A DNA stretch of 40,712 nt, from assembly GCA_937888725.1 (NCBI GenBank), contig CALARE010000062.1:1-40712 (forward strand), in the 5' to 3' direction. The notes under the pieces were generated by a model. The model ran no database searches and was not told the DNA's origin. It saw only the letters and a program-made list of their open reading frames with translations. Position numbers and translations under genes: made by a program. Below, in pieces: positions 17,796 through 25,417 of this stretch (the first letter of the stretch is position 1; every line of letters begins with the position of its first letter). The stretch comes from an uncultured Alphaproteobacteria bacterium (GTDB lineage: Bacteria > Pseudomonadota > Alphaproteobacteria > CAAHEQ01 > UBA3637).

Positions 17796-19286
17796 ATGTC
17801 TAAAATACAAAACAAAGATATGACAAATTCTTCAAAACTTGGCATTTTTGGGCTAGCAGCTATTGTGGTGAGTTCTATGATTGGTGGCGGTATCTTTTCC
17901 CTGCCCCAAAACATGGCACAAAGTGCTGCTGTTGGTGCGGTGATTTTAGCTTGGCTCATCACAGGGTTTGGCATGTATTTTATTGCAAATACCTTTCGCA
18001 TTTTAGCAAATGTCAAACCAGATTTAACCGCTGGTATTTATATGTACGCCAAAGAAGGATTTGGTCCATTTATGGGCTTTAATATTGGATGGAGCTATTG
18101 GCTGTGTCAAATATTTGGCAATGTTGGCTATGCTGTCATTACCATGGATGCGTTGAATTACTTTTTCCCTGGCACATTTAGTGGTGGGAATAATCTCAAT
18201 TCCATTATTGGTGGTTCAATTCTCATTTGGTTTTTTAATTTTTTGGTTTTGAGGGGTGTCAAACAAGCAGCTTACATCAACCTTGTTGTTACGATTGCTA
18301 AAATTGTGCCTTTGGTACTGTTTATCATCATTACAGCAGCGGTCTTTAACTTTGACAAATTTGATTTTGACTTTTGGGGACAAGGCGTTGATGATAAACT
18401 TGGCTCAGTTGGCTCTCAAATTAAAAACACGATGCTGGTCACGTTATGGGCCTTTATCGGCATTGAAGGAGCGGTTGTCCTTTCTGGTCGAGCAGATAAG
18501 CAATCAGATGTTGGCAAAGCAACACTTGTCGGATTTTTAGGGTGTTTAATCATCTATGTCTTACTGTCAATTTTACCATTTGGCATCCTTTCACAAGCAG
18601 AACTTGCCAAAATCCCTAATCCATCAACCGCTGGCGTATTAGAGCATGTGGTCGGCAAATGGGGGAGTTATTTGATGAATATCGGCATGATTGTGGCTAT
18701 TTTAGCCAGTTGGTTATCATGGACCATGATTGTGGCTGAAATGCCCCATACAATGGCTAAAAATGGGGCTTTCCCAAAGATTTTTGCCCATGAGAATAAA
18801 AACGAGTCCCCTAATATTTCACTTTGGGTCACAAGCTTTTTGATGCAATTGGCTATGGGATTGGTTTATTTTTCAAACAATGCATGGAACACAATGCTAT
18901 CAATCACGGGGGTTATGGTTTTGCCTGCTTATTTTATCAGTGCGCTTTATTTGTGGAAAATATGCGAAGATCATGAATTTCAAAAACAAGCTGGCATTTC
19001 AAGATTCACAGCCCTTGTAACGGGATTTTTAGGTTCCATTTATGCGTTATGGCTTATCTATGCGGCAGGATTGAGCTATCTTCTCATGGCGGTGATTTTT
19101 ATTGCCATTGGGATACCGCTTTATATGATATCCCGACACGAACAAGGAGCAAGGTTCTTTTTTGAAGAAAGAAAAGAAACAACACCATTCATCTTTTCAG
19201 ATTCAGAAAAAGCCCTCTGTGTAATAATCATTGCAGCAGCACTGGTTGCAATTTATGCCTTTTCACACGGGATTATCACTTTGTAA
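17796..19286 (+). CDS. aaxC: APC-family amino-acid antiporter, arginine/agmatine exchanger (AaxC/ArcD/AdiC type)
   Basis: A 496-residue inner-membrane carrier with about 12 hydrophobic segments. The substrate-binding opening SSMIGGGIFSLPQNMA is the APC 'G(S/G)GIF' motif; the middle has WAFIGIEGAVVLSGRA, matching the conserved helix-6 region of basic amino-acid antiporters. Placement 52 bases after the arginine decarboxylase makes exchange of external arginine for internal agmatine the likely role, as in Chlamydia AaxC. Lysine or ornithine exchange cannot be excluded from sequence. AAAGGAG precedes the start. A hairpin terminator follows at 19296-19325. Confidence 0.88.
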   Translation: MSKIQNKDMTNSSKLGIFGLAAIVVSSMIGGGIFSLPQNMAQSAAVGAVILAWLITGFGMYFIANTFRILANVKPDLTAGIYMYAKEGFGPFMGFNIGWSYWLCQIFGNVGYAVITMDALNYFFPGTFSGGNNLNSIIGGSILIWFFNFLVLRGVKQAAYINLVVTIAKIVPLVLFIIITAAVFNFDKFDFDFWGQGVDDKLGSVGSQIKNTMLVTLWAFIGIEGAVVLSGRADKQSDVGKATLVGFLGCLIIYVLLSILPFGILSQAELAKIPNPSTAGVLEHVVGKWGSYLMNIGMIVAILASWLSWTMIVAEMPHTMAKNGAFPKIFAHENKNESPNISLWVTSFLMQLAMGLVYFSNNAWNTMLSITGVMVLPAYFISALYLWKICEDHEFQKQAGISRFTALVTGFLGSIYALWLIYAAGLSYLLMAVIFIAIGIPLYMISRHEQGARFFFEERKETTPFIFSDSEKALCVIIIAAALVAIYAFSHGIITL

Positions 19287-19295
19287 CAAATAGAA

Positions 19296-19325
19296 AATAA
19301 AGGGAAGTCACCTTCCCTTTATTTG
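19296..19325. terminator. Terminator after aaxC
   Basis: AATAAAGGGAAG / CTTCCCTTTATT hairpin, tetraloop TCAC, then TTTGTTTTT. The near-perfect symmetry lets it act for the minus-strand remnant as well, whose stop codon lies inside it. Confidence 0.85.
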
Positions 19326-19550
19326 TTTTTATGCTGAGCTAAGTAATTTTGTAAAAGGGTTTCATTTTCTTCACTTATATACTGATCAAAAACGGTTTTC
19401 CCCCTTGCATCTTTTTTGATAAAATCAATTCCATTACAAGGAGCTGCTTTTTGAGTTATACCGTTTTGTTGGATTGACACACTTGTTGTAAATTATTTTA
19501 ACTGATCAGCTGTCAAATAACGTCTCGCAACGTGATAAGGCTTTGCACTT
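19319..19550 (-). pseudogene. Remnant of an ankyrin-like protein C-terminus
   Basis: Translating the minus strand by hand gives a fragment with one internal TAA: AKPYHVARRYLTADQLK, stop, then NGITQKAAPCNGIDFIKK and DARGKTVFDQYISEENETLL, QNYLAQHKNK, stop. The second part has the ankyrin-like pattern 'D..GKT.fD ...... N..LL..yL'. No start codon or ribosome site is evident, and the 5' side runs into the lipoprotein gene end after about 20 bases. It is best read as a decayed 3' piece of a larger gene. The ankyrin assignment is weak; the broken frame is clear. Confidence 0.5.
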
Positions 19551-19569
19551 TTTTAAATAAAAAAACAAA

Positions 19570-20820
19570 TTATACCCGTTGGTTTTGTATTTTTAAATAA
19601 TTAGGATGGATAGACAACATCCTTTTCATTTGACGAGGGGTTTGTTGAGTGGGTTGATTTTCTGGCAAGTCATTTCTTTTTTCGTCAGTTGAAGGTTCAT
19701 TTTCAATATTTAATTTGTCCAGTACCTCAATAAGGTCATTGATAATTTCTTGCTGTAAAATTTGCGTCCGCACTTCAAGACGTGAGCGTGTTATAATATG
19801 ACGATTACTTTGAGTATTACTTAAATCACCCAAAAACGTTTTAGGTGTTATTTCAGATAATTTTTCATCATCTTTTTCAAGTTGTTGCACCTTTTGAAAA
19901 ACATCTACCATCATGGGTTGAACCCTGTCAAATTGTAAAGGAGATAACGCCTCACTTGATAGCACAAGTGAACCATTTTTTTTCACATCAAATTCAAGTG
20001 CATCAGGCGATATTGCCACATCATACACATCTTGATTTGAATCGATTAAAAGGATCTCAGTCCGCTTCCTCAACATTGAATCAGAAGTTTTCGAAATTTT
20101 GATTACCCGATCTAAAAGGGAAAAAATCTCCCTTTCAGCAGTTAATATACGATTTTTCAAACGACTTTTTTTGATAACATTTTTCCCATTATCAGATCTC
20201 GTGATACGAGAAAGCAGTCCTTTGGGGTTAAGATCTGAAAGTGTTTTTTGCGTTTCACGGATTAAACAAATATTGCTTGCCACTTCAGCCATTAAAGGGT
20301 TGATTTTTTGTTGTTTCATTTTACTCATCGGATAGCTTGTTAAAATGCTTTCACCCGCCAATTCGACATCAAACCCCGTACCATCAGTTGAAACAATAAT
20401 ATCATAGAGCCCTTCCCCTTTTGGTGATACTAAAAGTATTTCAACAAATTTTGGCTCCACAAAAACCTGTGGACCTTCATCCATTGGCTTAATTCCAGAA
20501 GCTTCATCCATTGGGTTAATTCCAAAAAGAGAGTTGCATGATTTTAGCTTTATATCGTTAGATGCTGGCTTTTCATCCATTGACTTAACTGGATTAGACG
20601 CTTTTTGAACATCAGGCCTTTCTGATTTCTCAACAGATGTTTTTTGAACAAGGGGTGTTTGTTTCTTTTTTTCCGACAGGGATGAATCAGGTTTTGAAAC
20701 ACCCCCACCTTCAAGCAATTCAGGTGGAAGCATCGGCATATCAAAGGATTTATTTTCAACCTGATTATCACACCCTAATAATCCAATAGCAAAAACCGAT
20801 AATAATAATTTTTGATTCAT
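19570..20820 (-). CDS. Putative lipoprotein with duplicated ~117-residue domain
   Basis: 416 residues of unknown family. The N-terminus is a lipoprotein signal: MNQKLLLSVFAIGLLGCDNQ, lipid attachment expected at Cys17; Asp at the next position favours inner-membrane retention by the Enterobacteriaceae rule. A Lys/Ser/Pro-rich linker (20-120) contains the short tandem GINPMDEAS / GIKPMDEGP. Then a domain occurs twice, residues about 126-241 and 254-370; both share EILL, YD(I/V), FDV, a mid-domain LxxLxP/EITPK, then a lone Arg-Ser-Arg-Leu before a long helix (I.KKSRL / IITRSRL). The C-terminus is basic (IQNQRV). GGAG precedes the ATG. No function is inferred. Confidence 0.75.
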   Translation of the reverse strand: MNQKLLLSVFAIGLLGCDNQVENKSFDMPMLPPELLEGGGVSKPDSSLSEKKKQTPLVQKTSVEKSERPDVQKASNPVKSMDEKPASNDIKLKSCNSLFGINPMDEASGIKPMDEGPQVFVEPKFVEILLVSPKGEGLYDIIVSTDGTGFDVELAGESILTSYPMSKMKQQKINPLMAEVASNICLIRETQKTLSDLNPKGLLSRITRSDNGKNVIKKSRLKNRILTAEREIFSLLDRVIKISKTSDSMLRKRTEILLIDSNQDVYDVAISPDALEFDVKKNGSLVLSSEALSPLQFDRVQPMMVDVFQKVQQLEKDDEKLSEITPKTFLGDLSNTQSNRHIITRSRLEVRTQILQQEIINDLIEVLDKLNIENEPSTDEKRNDLPENQPTQQTPRQMKRMLSIHPNYLKIQNQRV

Positions 20821-20915
20821 GAATTCTCCTTTTTTATTTTTGGTGCAATTGTACCATTTAACTATTATTTTGTCAAGTTATTTTAACGCTGTTGAATATT
20901 TTTTTATATTCAGCT

Positions 20916-20944
20916 TTGACAAATAAAAAAATGTGTGATATATA
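20916..20944 (+). promoter_or_regulatory. Consensus sigma70-type promoter for the 56-residue gene
   Basis: TTGACA, exactly 17 bases, then TATATA (TATAGT overlapping). The expected transcript start is about 25 bases before the ATG at 20975. Confidence 0.7.
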
Positions 20945-20974
20945 GTGAAAAAAACATCAATTTGAGGATAAAAA

Positions 20975-21145
20975 ATGGCAATTTTAGATTTATGGACAGC
21001 AAATGAAATTATGAGGGGTAATGAAACACTTGTTTTTAAAAAAACCATGCTTAAAATCAGCTGTGGCATGGAGGAAGATGAGATTGAAGAATTTATTGAA
21101 CAGTGGTATAAAATGAACCCGAACGCCCCCGCAGCGACAGAGTAA
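20975..21145 (+). CDS. Small acidic orphan protein, 56 residues
   Basis: A short reading frame below the usual length cutoff. It encodes MAILDLWTANEIMRGNETLV and onward to a Pro/Ala tail (NPNAPAATE). The composition is soluble and acidic (GMEEDEIEEFIEQWYK). Support: a consensus -35/-10 pair with ideal spacing 30-60 bases upstream, GAGG seven bases before the ATG, and no in-frame stop. No family is recognised. A longer minus-strand frame over the same bases has no ribosome site and reads as hydrophobic/Ser noise. The protein could be a small regulator or adaptor, but nothing in the sequence decides that. Confidence 0.65.
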   Translation: MAILDLWTANEIMRGNETLVFKKTMLKISCGMEEDEIEEFIEQWYKMNPNAPAATE

Positions 21146-21527
21146 AATTTCAACAACATAAACACAAATATTTCTTTAAATTTTAATAGGTTAAATAAAG
21201 CAATTAATCCGTTACATAAAAGCATAATTTCACGTTAAAAAAGTGCTTTTCAACCTGATTTTGAATAATTAAGAACTGATAAACATTCCATAATTTATAT
21301 AGAAATGCATGTTCGATATTTCAAGAGACAATAATAAAAATTCCTCTATTTTTTAAAAAAAATTATTCCGCAATAAGGGTACAAAAATATTTTGTTCATA
21401 CAAGATGAGGCATTTTCAGGCATCATAGCCCAAGGAAATAAAGGGGTGTAATAGCTTTTTTTTTAAAAACCGCAGTGTACAAAAAAAAGGGTACATAAGG
21501 TTTTGAAAAAAACGCTAAGATACCCCT
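21146..21527. other. Gene-free interval with a 19-bp inverted repeat
   Basis: About 380 AT-rich bases with no credible gene. The only structure seen is the perfect inverted repeat listed separately at 21429-21540, plus several GTAC-containing words (gggtac, gtgtac, gggtaca) between 21377 and 21495. Confidence 0.6.
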
Positions 21528-21540
21528 TTATTTCCTTGGG
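21429..21540. repeat. Perfect 19-bp inverted repeat, 74-bp spacer
   Basis: CCCAAGGAAATAAAGGGGT at 21429-21447 is the exact reverse complement of 21522-21540. The right arm overlaps the last codons and stop of queH. It could form a long hairpin in the queH 3' transcript or mark the ends of a small element. Confidence 0.85.
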
Positions 21541-22097
21541 GTACAGCCACAGTAGGTTTGATGATAAAGCTCTCGCTCCTTTGCCAACTTGGCACGAAGA
21601 TCTTCACCACCATTTTTACGCCAGTTTGTTGAGATATAGGGGATATTTTCAAGGGTGGCAATTTGGGTGGCGATGGAGGTCACTTGATCAAAATTTTTGT
21701 AACGAGAAACGCCTAAAACAGAGGTAAAATGGGTAAAACCATTTTCTTTTGCAAAAGAGGCTGCTTTTTGCAAACGTAGAGCGAAGCATTTGTCACAACG
21801 ACGGCCTCGTTCTGGTTCATTTTCAAGCCCTTTAACAGTTTGACACCATAAATCTTGTTCCCACGCTAGGTCGATAAAGGGAACTCCCTCCTCCTCACAC
21901 AGGCGTTTATTTTCCGCAAGGCGTTTTTGATATTCCTCAAACGGGCGGATATTGGGATTATAAAATAACACAGTAAAATCAGCCCCAAGGTTTTTAAGGC
22001 GTAAAATAACCTCAATCGAACAAGGGGCACAACAAGATAAGAGCAAAATTTTTGCCCCATCAATTGGAAGTTCTGGTTCTGTTACACATTTTTTCAT
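21528..22097 (-). CDS. queH: Epoxyqueuosine reductase QueH (DUF208)
   Basis: Reduces epoxyqueuosine to queuosine in the wobble base of tRNAs with GUN anticodons; the iron-sulfur alternative to QueG. The 189-residue protein has the family hallmarks: LLSCCAPCS at 20-27 (Cys22, 23, 26), FYNPNIRPFEEYQKRL at 45-60, RRCDKCFALRL at 99-109 (Cys101, 104) and a C-terminal cysteine pair CGC at 183-185. The GAGG upstream of the ATG is weak but well placed. Upstream on the other strand is the pilin gene, with its own promoter, so queH is a single-gene unit here. Confidence 0.92.
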   Translation of the reverse strand: MKKCVTEPELPIDGAKILLLSCCAPCSIEVILRLKNLGADFTVLFYNPNIRPFEEYQKRLAENKRLCEEEGVPFIDLAWEQDLWCQTVKGLENEPERGRRCDKCFALRLQKAASFAKENGFTHFTSVLGVSRYKNFDQVTSIATQIATLENIPYISTNWRKNGGEDLRAKLAKERELYHQTYCGCTPRK

Positions 22098-22177
22098 AGT
22101 GCCTCATTTTAGCAGATTTTAAATTATTTTTCAAGCTTAATAAATTTGGCTTAAAAAAATTTTCCCTAAAAAATATA

Positions 22178-22206
22178 TTGACAAGGGGGGTGTTTTTTGG
22201 TAAAAT
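22178..22206 (+). promoter_or_regulatory. Consensus sigma70-type promoter for the pilin-like gene
   Basis: TTGACA, 17 bases including a G6 tract, then TAAAAT. The transcript would begin about 35-40 bases before the ATG at 22251. Among the strongest promoters visible in the window. Confidence 0.75.
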
Positions 22207-22250
22207 AGTAATTGAAGATATCGTTCAACTTTATTTAGGGAGAATACATC

Positions 22251-22613
22251 ATGATGAAATTATTTGAAAATCGCTGTTTTAAAGTGTTGACATATGTTGC
22301 ACTTTTTGCAGTTGCTTTTATGGCCACATCTGCACATGCAGAAGTTTTCTCAACAATTACAAGCAAATTAACAGGTACATTCCAAAACGTCCGTAATGTT
22401 ATATTCATTGTCGGTGGTTTTGGTTTGGTCGGTCTTGGTTTTGCCGCTATTTTCGGTAAAATTAAATGGACATGGCTTGCCGCTTTAGCCGCTGGTTTGG
22501 CAATTGTTGCTTTGGCAAGTCAAGTTGTTGACTACGTTACAAAAGATGCATCAGATGCTGGTGTCACATACGATGGTTCAACAATTGGTTCTACACTTGA
22601 TGGTGGCGAATAA
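22251..22613 (+). CDS. VirB2/TrbC-like pilin (major subunit type), solitary
   Basis: 120 residues with the layout of type IV secretion pilins: a long signal region (to about residue 29; TSAHA/EVFS cleavage), then a short loop and two membrane segments, VRNVIFIVGGFGLVGLGFAA and WLAALAAGLAIVALASQVV, separated by a small basic loop (FGKIKWT), and a polar Gly/Ser/Asp tail. Classical VirB2 is processed the same way and polymerises into the pilus. No other virB genes are in this window. AGGGAGA precedes the ATG at 22251; the next codon is also ATG. The consensus promoter and terminator suggest abundant monocistronic expression. The family call rests on architecture, so a non-secretion small membrane protein is possible. 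Confidence 0.7.
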   Translation: MMKLFENRCFKVLTYVALFAVAFMATSAHAEVFSTITSKLTGTFQNVRNVIFIVGGFGLVGLGFAAIFGKIKWTWLAALAAGLAIVALASQVVDYVTKDASDAGVTYDGSTIGSTLDGGE

Positions 22614-22628
22614 CCATTAATCATTAAG

Positions 22629-22664
22629 AAAAACGCTCCATGTGGCCAGTGGGGCGTTTTTTTT
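22629..22664 (+). terminator. Terminator of the pilin-like gene
   Basis: AACGCTCCA / TGGGGCGTT hairpin followed by eight T, 15 bases after the stop. Confidence 0.8.
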
Positions 22665-22680
22665 GTAACTAGAAAAGCAG

Positions 22681-22825
22681 TTCCTGTCCGTAAATTGTTC
22701 CTAAAAATATTGATACCTCAATCTGAACTGTTCCCCAAAAGTTGGACAGGAAAAAAAGCCCCCGAAGAATAGAGATAGCAATCTTTAGGGGATTTTTGCC
22801 CATCCAACTTTTGAGGTACAATTCA
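22681..22825. mobile_element. Possible insertion-sequence end remnants or MITE-like palindrome
   Basis: CCCCAAAAGTTGGACAGG (22734-22751) faces TCCAACTTTTGAGGTACA (about 22803-22820); the two are inverted relatives of a terminal repeat seen in IS3-type elements. The 50 bases between also pair in part (AGCCCCCGAAGA with TCTTTAGGGG). A further inverted pair TTCCTGTCC / GGACAGGAA spans 22681-22752. No transposase is present. Recognition of the repeat is from memory, so the family assignment is tentative. Confidence 0.4.
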
Positions 22826-22848
22826 TTTACAAAAGAGAGGCTTTTTTT

Positions 22849-22962
22849 ATGGATTTAGAGGATGATTTTGCCTTTGTTTTTTTAGCATTAATCCCCCGCT
22901 TTTTTATATTTTACACCTTCAATTTTATGCTTTATATTTATCCTGTTGATTTTTGCCCTTAA
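22849..22962 (+). CDS. Possible 37-residue hydrophobic peptide
   Basis: ATG with AGAGAGG seven bases upstream opens a 37-codon frame: MDLEDDFAFVFLALIPRFF and then FYTFNFMLYIYPVDFCP. The acidic N-terminus followed by one hydrophobic stretch could be a small membrane peptide. It directly follows the insertion-sequence-like end, so it may equally be the truncated start of a lost transposon gene. Confidence 0.3.
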   Translation: MDLEDDFAFVFLALIPRFFIFYTFNFMLYIYPVDFCP

Positions 22963-23089
22963 CAGATGAGAGGCGAGGCTATAAAAAAGCATAATATTTC
23001 AACAAGCTATAGCAAAAACAAAAAAAAGAGTGACAAGAATTTGATTTATTGCTACACTGGCATCAGATAAATAATCAAAAGGGGAAAAT

Positions 23090-23512
23090 ATGAAAAAACA
23101 AGTCATCCATCTCTATCAAAAACTTTTTCAACACTGGATGCGTTTACCACAAAAGATACGCTTTTTATTAGTAGGCGGATATAACACCGTTTTTTCATAT
23201 GCTTTATACGCTCTGTTCGTTTATATTGGTATGGGGGCACAAGTAGCGTTGTTGCTGAGTTTTGCCATTTCATCCATCAACAGCTATGTAACCCAAAAAA
23301 TTTATGTTTTTGCAACAAAAGGGAACTATTTAACCGAATACACAAAATGTCTATGCACATGGGCGGGAAGCTATGTGATTAATGCAATTTTGCTTTTCAT
23401 TTTTATGCAGGCGATGGGGCTAAATGCGTACATCGCTGAATTAATTGTACTCATTTTGTTGACTATATATAGCTATGTCGCATTAAAGTATTTTGCTTTT
23501 CGGGGGAAATAG
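23090..23512 (+). CDS. GtrA-family membrane protein
   Basis: 140 residues, four hydrophobic segments. The opening KIRFLLVGGYNTVFSYALYAL and the later YVTQKIYVFATKG and YVALKYFAFRGK are the conserved parts of the GtrA/DPMS-like family, whose members take part in moving or handling polyprenyl-linked sugars for surface polysaccharides. No glycosyltransferase is adjacent; the nearest is the gene at 68-1549. AAAAGGGG precedes the ATG. Substrate cannot be told. Confidence 0.88.
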   Translation: MKKQVIHLYQKLFQHWMRLPQKIRFLLVGGYNTVFSYALYALFVYIGMGAQVALLLSFAISSINSYVTQKIYVFATKGNYLTEYTKCLCTWAGSYVINAILLFIFMQAMGLNAYIAELIVLILLTIYSYVALKYFAFRGK

Positions 23513-23583
23513 CTTTTTACTTGCCGAAATGGAAAATGTATGTTATCCTAAAAGAGTAGACTTTAGAATAATTGGAGGGGAGC

Positions 23584-25059
23584 ATGCAAATACCAAGCGG
23601 ACTTATTAATTGGTTGTCAAACCTATTTAAAGATGAAGACGAAAAAACACAACCAGCAATGCCACAAGTAACACCGCCCGTTATGCAATTGCAAGAAATG
23701 GTAGAGGATAAAAGCATAGCACCCGCTGAAGCCGAACAAACACTCACACCACCAAAGGTGAATGGCAATTCAATTAGCGAAGTGGTTGAGGAAAGTACCT
23801 CTTTACAAGCTCAGATAAAGGAAAGCCTTATCCAACCCCCTGCCCCTACAAAAGAAGAATGTAGAGAAGCACTGCTTAACAGATTTGGATGCATTACTGC
23901 CACTTTTGAAGCGAAACCAACAGATGGAGAACGCATCGCATCAGACCCAACAACTGATACACCTCAACGTAAACATGCTGAGCGTTTTTATGTCTGCACC
24001 CGTGATGAAAAAGATGGTCTTACCATTGGATATGGCACTTTTTTTACCAAACAAGGTGCTTTGATAAAAGAAGATGAAGAACTCCTTGATATGATTGAAT
24101 TTGCCGTCTGGAAGGATGAAAAGGGAAATAAGATTATAATCCCAGACGAAAAAAAAGGAGGAACATATACTGAAGAAGTTGTTTCTCTGTCAAGAGAGGA
24201 AAAAAAAGAGCTGATTCAAAAGCTTCTTAAAAATATGGGAACCAGAACGAATGTCAATCAAGATAAGCTTGATGAATTTGCCTATCACATCACCGCGACA
24301 AGTGCGGACAAGCTTCTCATGTACCGCTTAAAGGAAAAAAATGCCGAATTGCCCCGTCTTGTCGGGGATAAAAGCACAGACCCATTGCTTGAATGGCTCG
24401 CAACAGATTTGCATTATCAAGGCAGATTGAAAAGCGAGAATTTAAAACAAATGCTTAAAGAAAATAAAATGATTAAAGATACAAAAAATGGCGTTATAAC
24501 AGACTATTTAAAAGTGCCAAGTCTTAATAAAGAGGGAGACCCTAATTTACGCCAATTAGGTCGCAGAATTGTGGCTGATTATTATGAAATAATAAAAAAG
24601 TACAATTTTCCAGACCACATGAAGGATAAAGAAAGGAAAGATCGTGCTGAACTACTCCATCAATATGTGGCGGGTCATGCAGGGGAAATTTTAGGTGGTT
24701 ATCATTCAAAACATACCAATATTCCAAATGGTAAAATTTTTATGCGGGAAATTGCCTCTATTGGTGCTATTCAAATTGAACGTGACAGATTGGGGCGAGA
24801 TTTAACACCTGCTGAAATTCAACAAGCTTGTGAAAAAAGCAAACAACTTTGTGAATCTTATTATTTGACAGGGTCTACTCCAACTCGGGTTGCAAACGCA
24901 AAAAAAATGGCCGGCGATGCAAAAAAACAATTAAGCGAACAAAAGATTGCCTCTGCCAAACCAAATGCAGGCAAGACACTTCATTCTGCAGGGAAAAATA
25001 TCACACAAACGGGTGCGACAAGCCAACCAACGCAGAAAAAAACAAGCCAACGGGTGTAA
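23584..25059 (+). CDS. Lysozyme-like protein (T4-lysozyme/pesticin-type motif) with long N-terminal extension
   Basis: 491 residues. Residues 130-151 read HAERFYV, CTRDEKDG and LTIGYG. Against T4 lysozyme (Glu11, Asp20, Thr26 within 'Y.D..G..TIG.GH') this gives Glu133, Asp141, Thr147, with spacings of 8 and 6 against 9 and 6. A helical region follows (NQDKLDEFAYHITATSADKL), as in lysozymes. The first 120 residues are Pro/Gln/Thr-rich and unstructured; there is no signal peptide, so export, if any, would use a dedicated system or lysis. The C-terminus is Lys/Ala/Gln-rich and ends KKTSQRV. The rest of the fold is not recognisable, so the enzyme call is a hypothesis. GGAGGGG precedes the ATG; the TTG at 23572 lies before that site. 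Confidence 0.6.
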   Translation: MQIPSGLINWLSNLFKDEDEKTQPAMPQVTPPVMQLQEMVEDKSIAPAEAEQTLTPPKVNGNSISEVVEESTSLQAQIKESLIQPPAPTKEECREALLNRFGCITATFEAKPTDGERIASDPTTDTPQRKHAERFYVCTRDEKDGLTIGYGTFFTKQGALIKEDEELLDMIEFAVWKDEKGNKIIIPDEKKGGTYTEEVVSLSREEKKELIQKLLKNMGTRTNVNQDKLDEFAYHITATSADKLLMYRLKEKNAELPRLVGDKSTDPLLEWLATDLHYQGRLKSENLKQMLKENKMIKDTKNGVITDYLKVPSLNKEGDPNLRQLGRRIVADYYEIIKKYNFPDHMKDKERKDRAELLHQYVAGHAGEILGGYHSKHTNIPNGKIFMREIASIGAIQIERDRLGRDLTPAEIQQACEKSKQLCESYYLTGSTPTRVANAKKMAGDAKKQLSEQKIASAKPNAGKTLHSAGKNITQTGATSQPTQKKTSQRV

Positions 25060-25172
25060 TAATCACAGCATTTTAAATAACCTGTTTATTTTTTTGATGT
25101 TTTTGTATTTTTTTGCTTGATTTTTTATTTTTCTTTTTCTAAAATAAAATTGGAAAAGATAAGGAGGACGGT

Positions 25173-25385
25173 ATGCAGGATACAAAACTTACAAAACAGT
25201 TCCGTTTAAAGGGGAAAACGCATCGCATTTCAATTAATTGCACCAATGATGCAACGGTTACTTTGGACCACAAAAACAGAGTTAAAACCATGCAAATTAA
25301 AGGGACCCCAACCAATGCGGCAGCATTTAACCCTATTAAATGGGAAATTAATGAAGGGTTATACACCTTTAGTAGCAAATCTTAA
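25173..25385 (+). CDS. Small basic orphan protein, 70 residues
   Basis: No family recognised. The product is short, basic and beta-rich (KTHRISINC, ATVTLDHKN, RVKTMQIKGTPTNAAAF), with no signal peptide or membrane segment. Support for a real gene: AAGGAGG eight bases before the ATG and a strong hairpin terminator immediately after the stop. It is alone between the lysozyme-like gene and rpsB. Confidence 0.7.
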   Translation: MQDTKLTKQFRLKGKTHRISINCTNDATVTLDHKNRVKTMQIKGTPTNAAAFNPIKWEINEGLYTFSSKS

Positions 25386-25417
25386 AAATGATACCAGTTG
25401 TCAAGGCGGTATCATTT
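25386..25417 (+). terminator. Terminator of the 70-residue gene
   Basis: AAATGATACC / GGTATCATTT hairpin followed by a T8 run, directly after the stop codon. Confidence 0.85.

Noticed and set aside
20878..21225. 115-residue minus-strand frame
   Set aside because: It opposes the 56-residue gene with a consensus promoter, has no ribosome site, and its Ser/Ile run is the antisense of an acidic helix.
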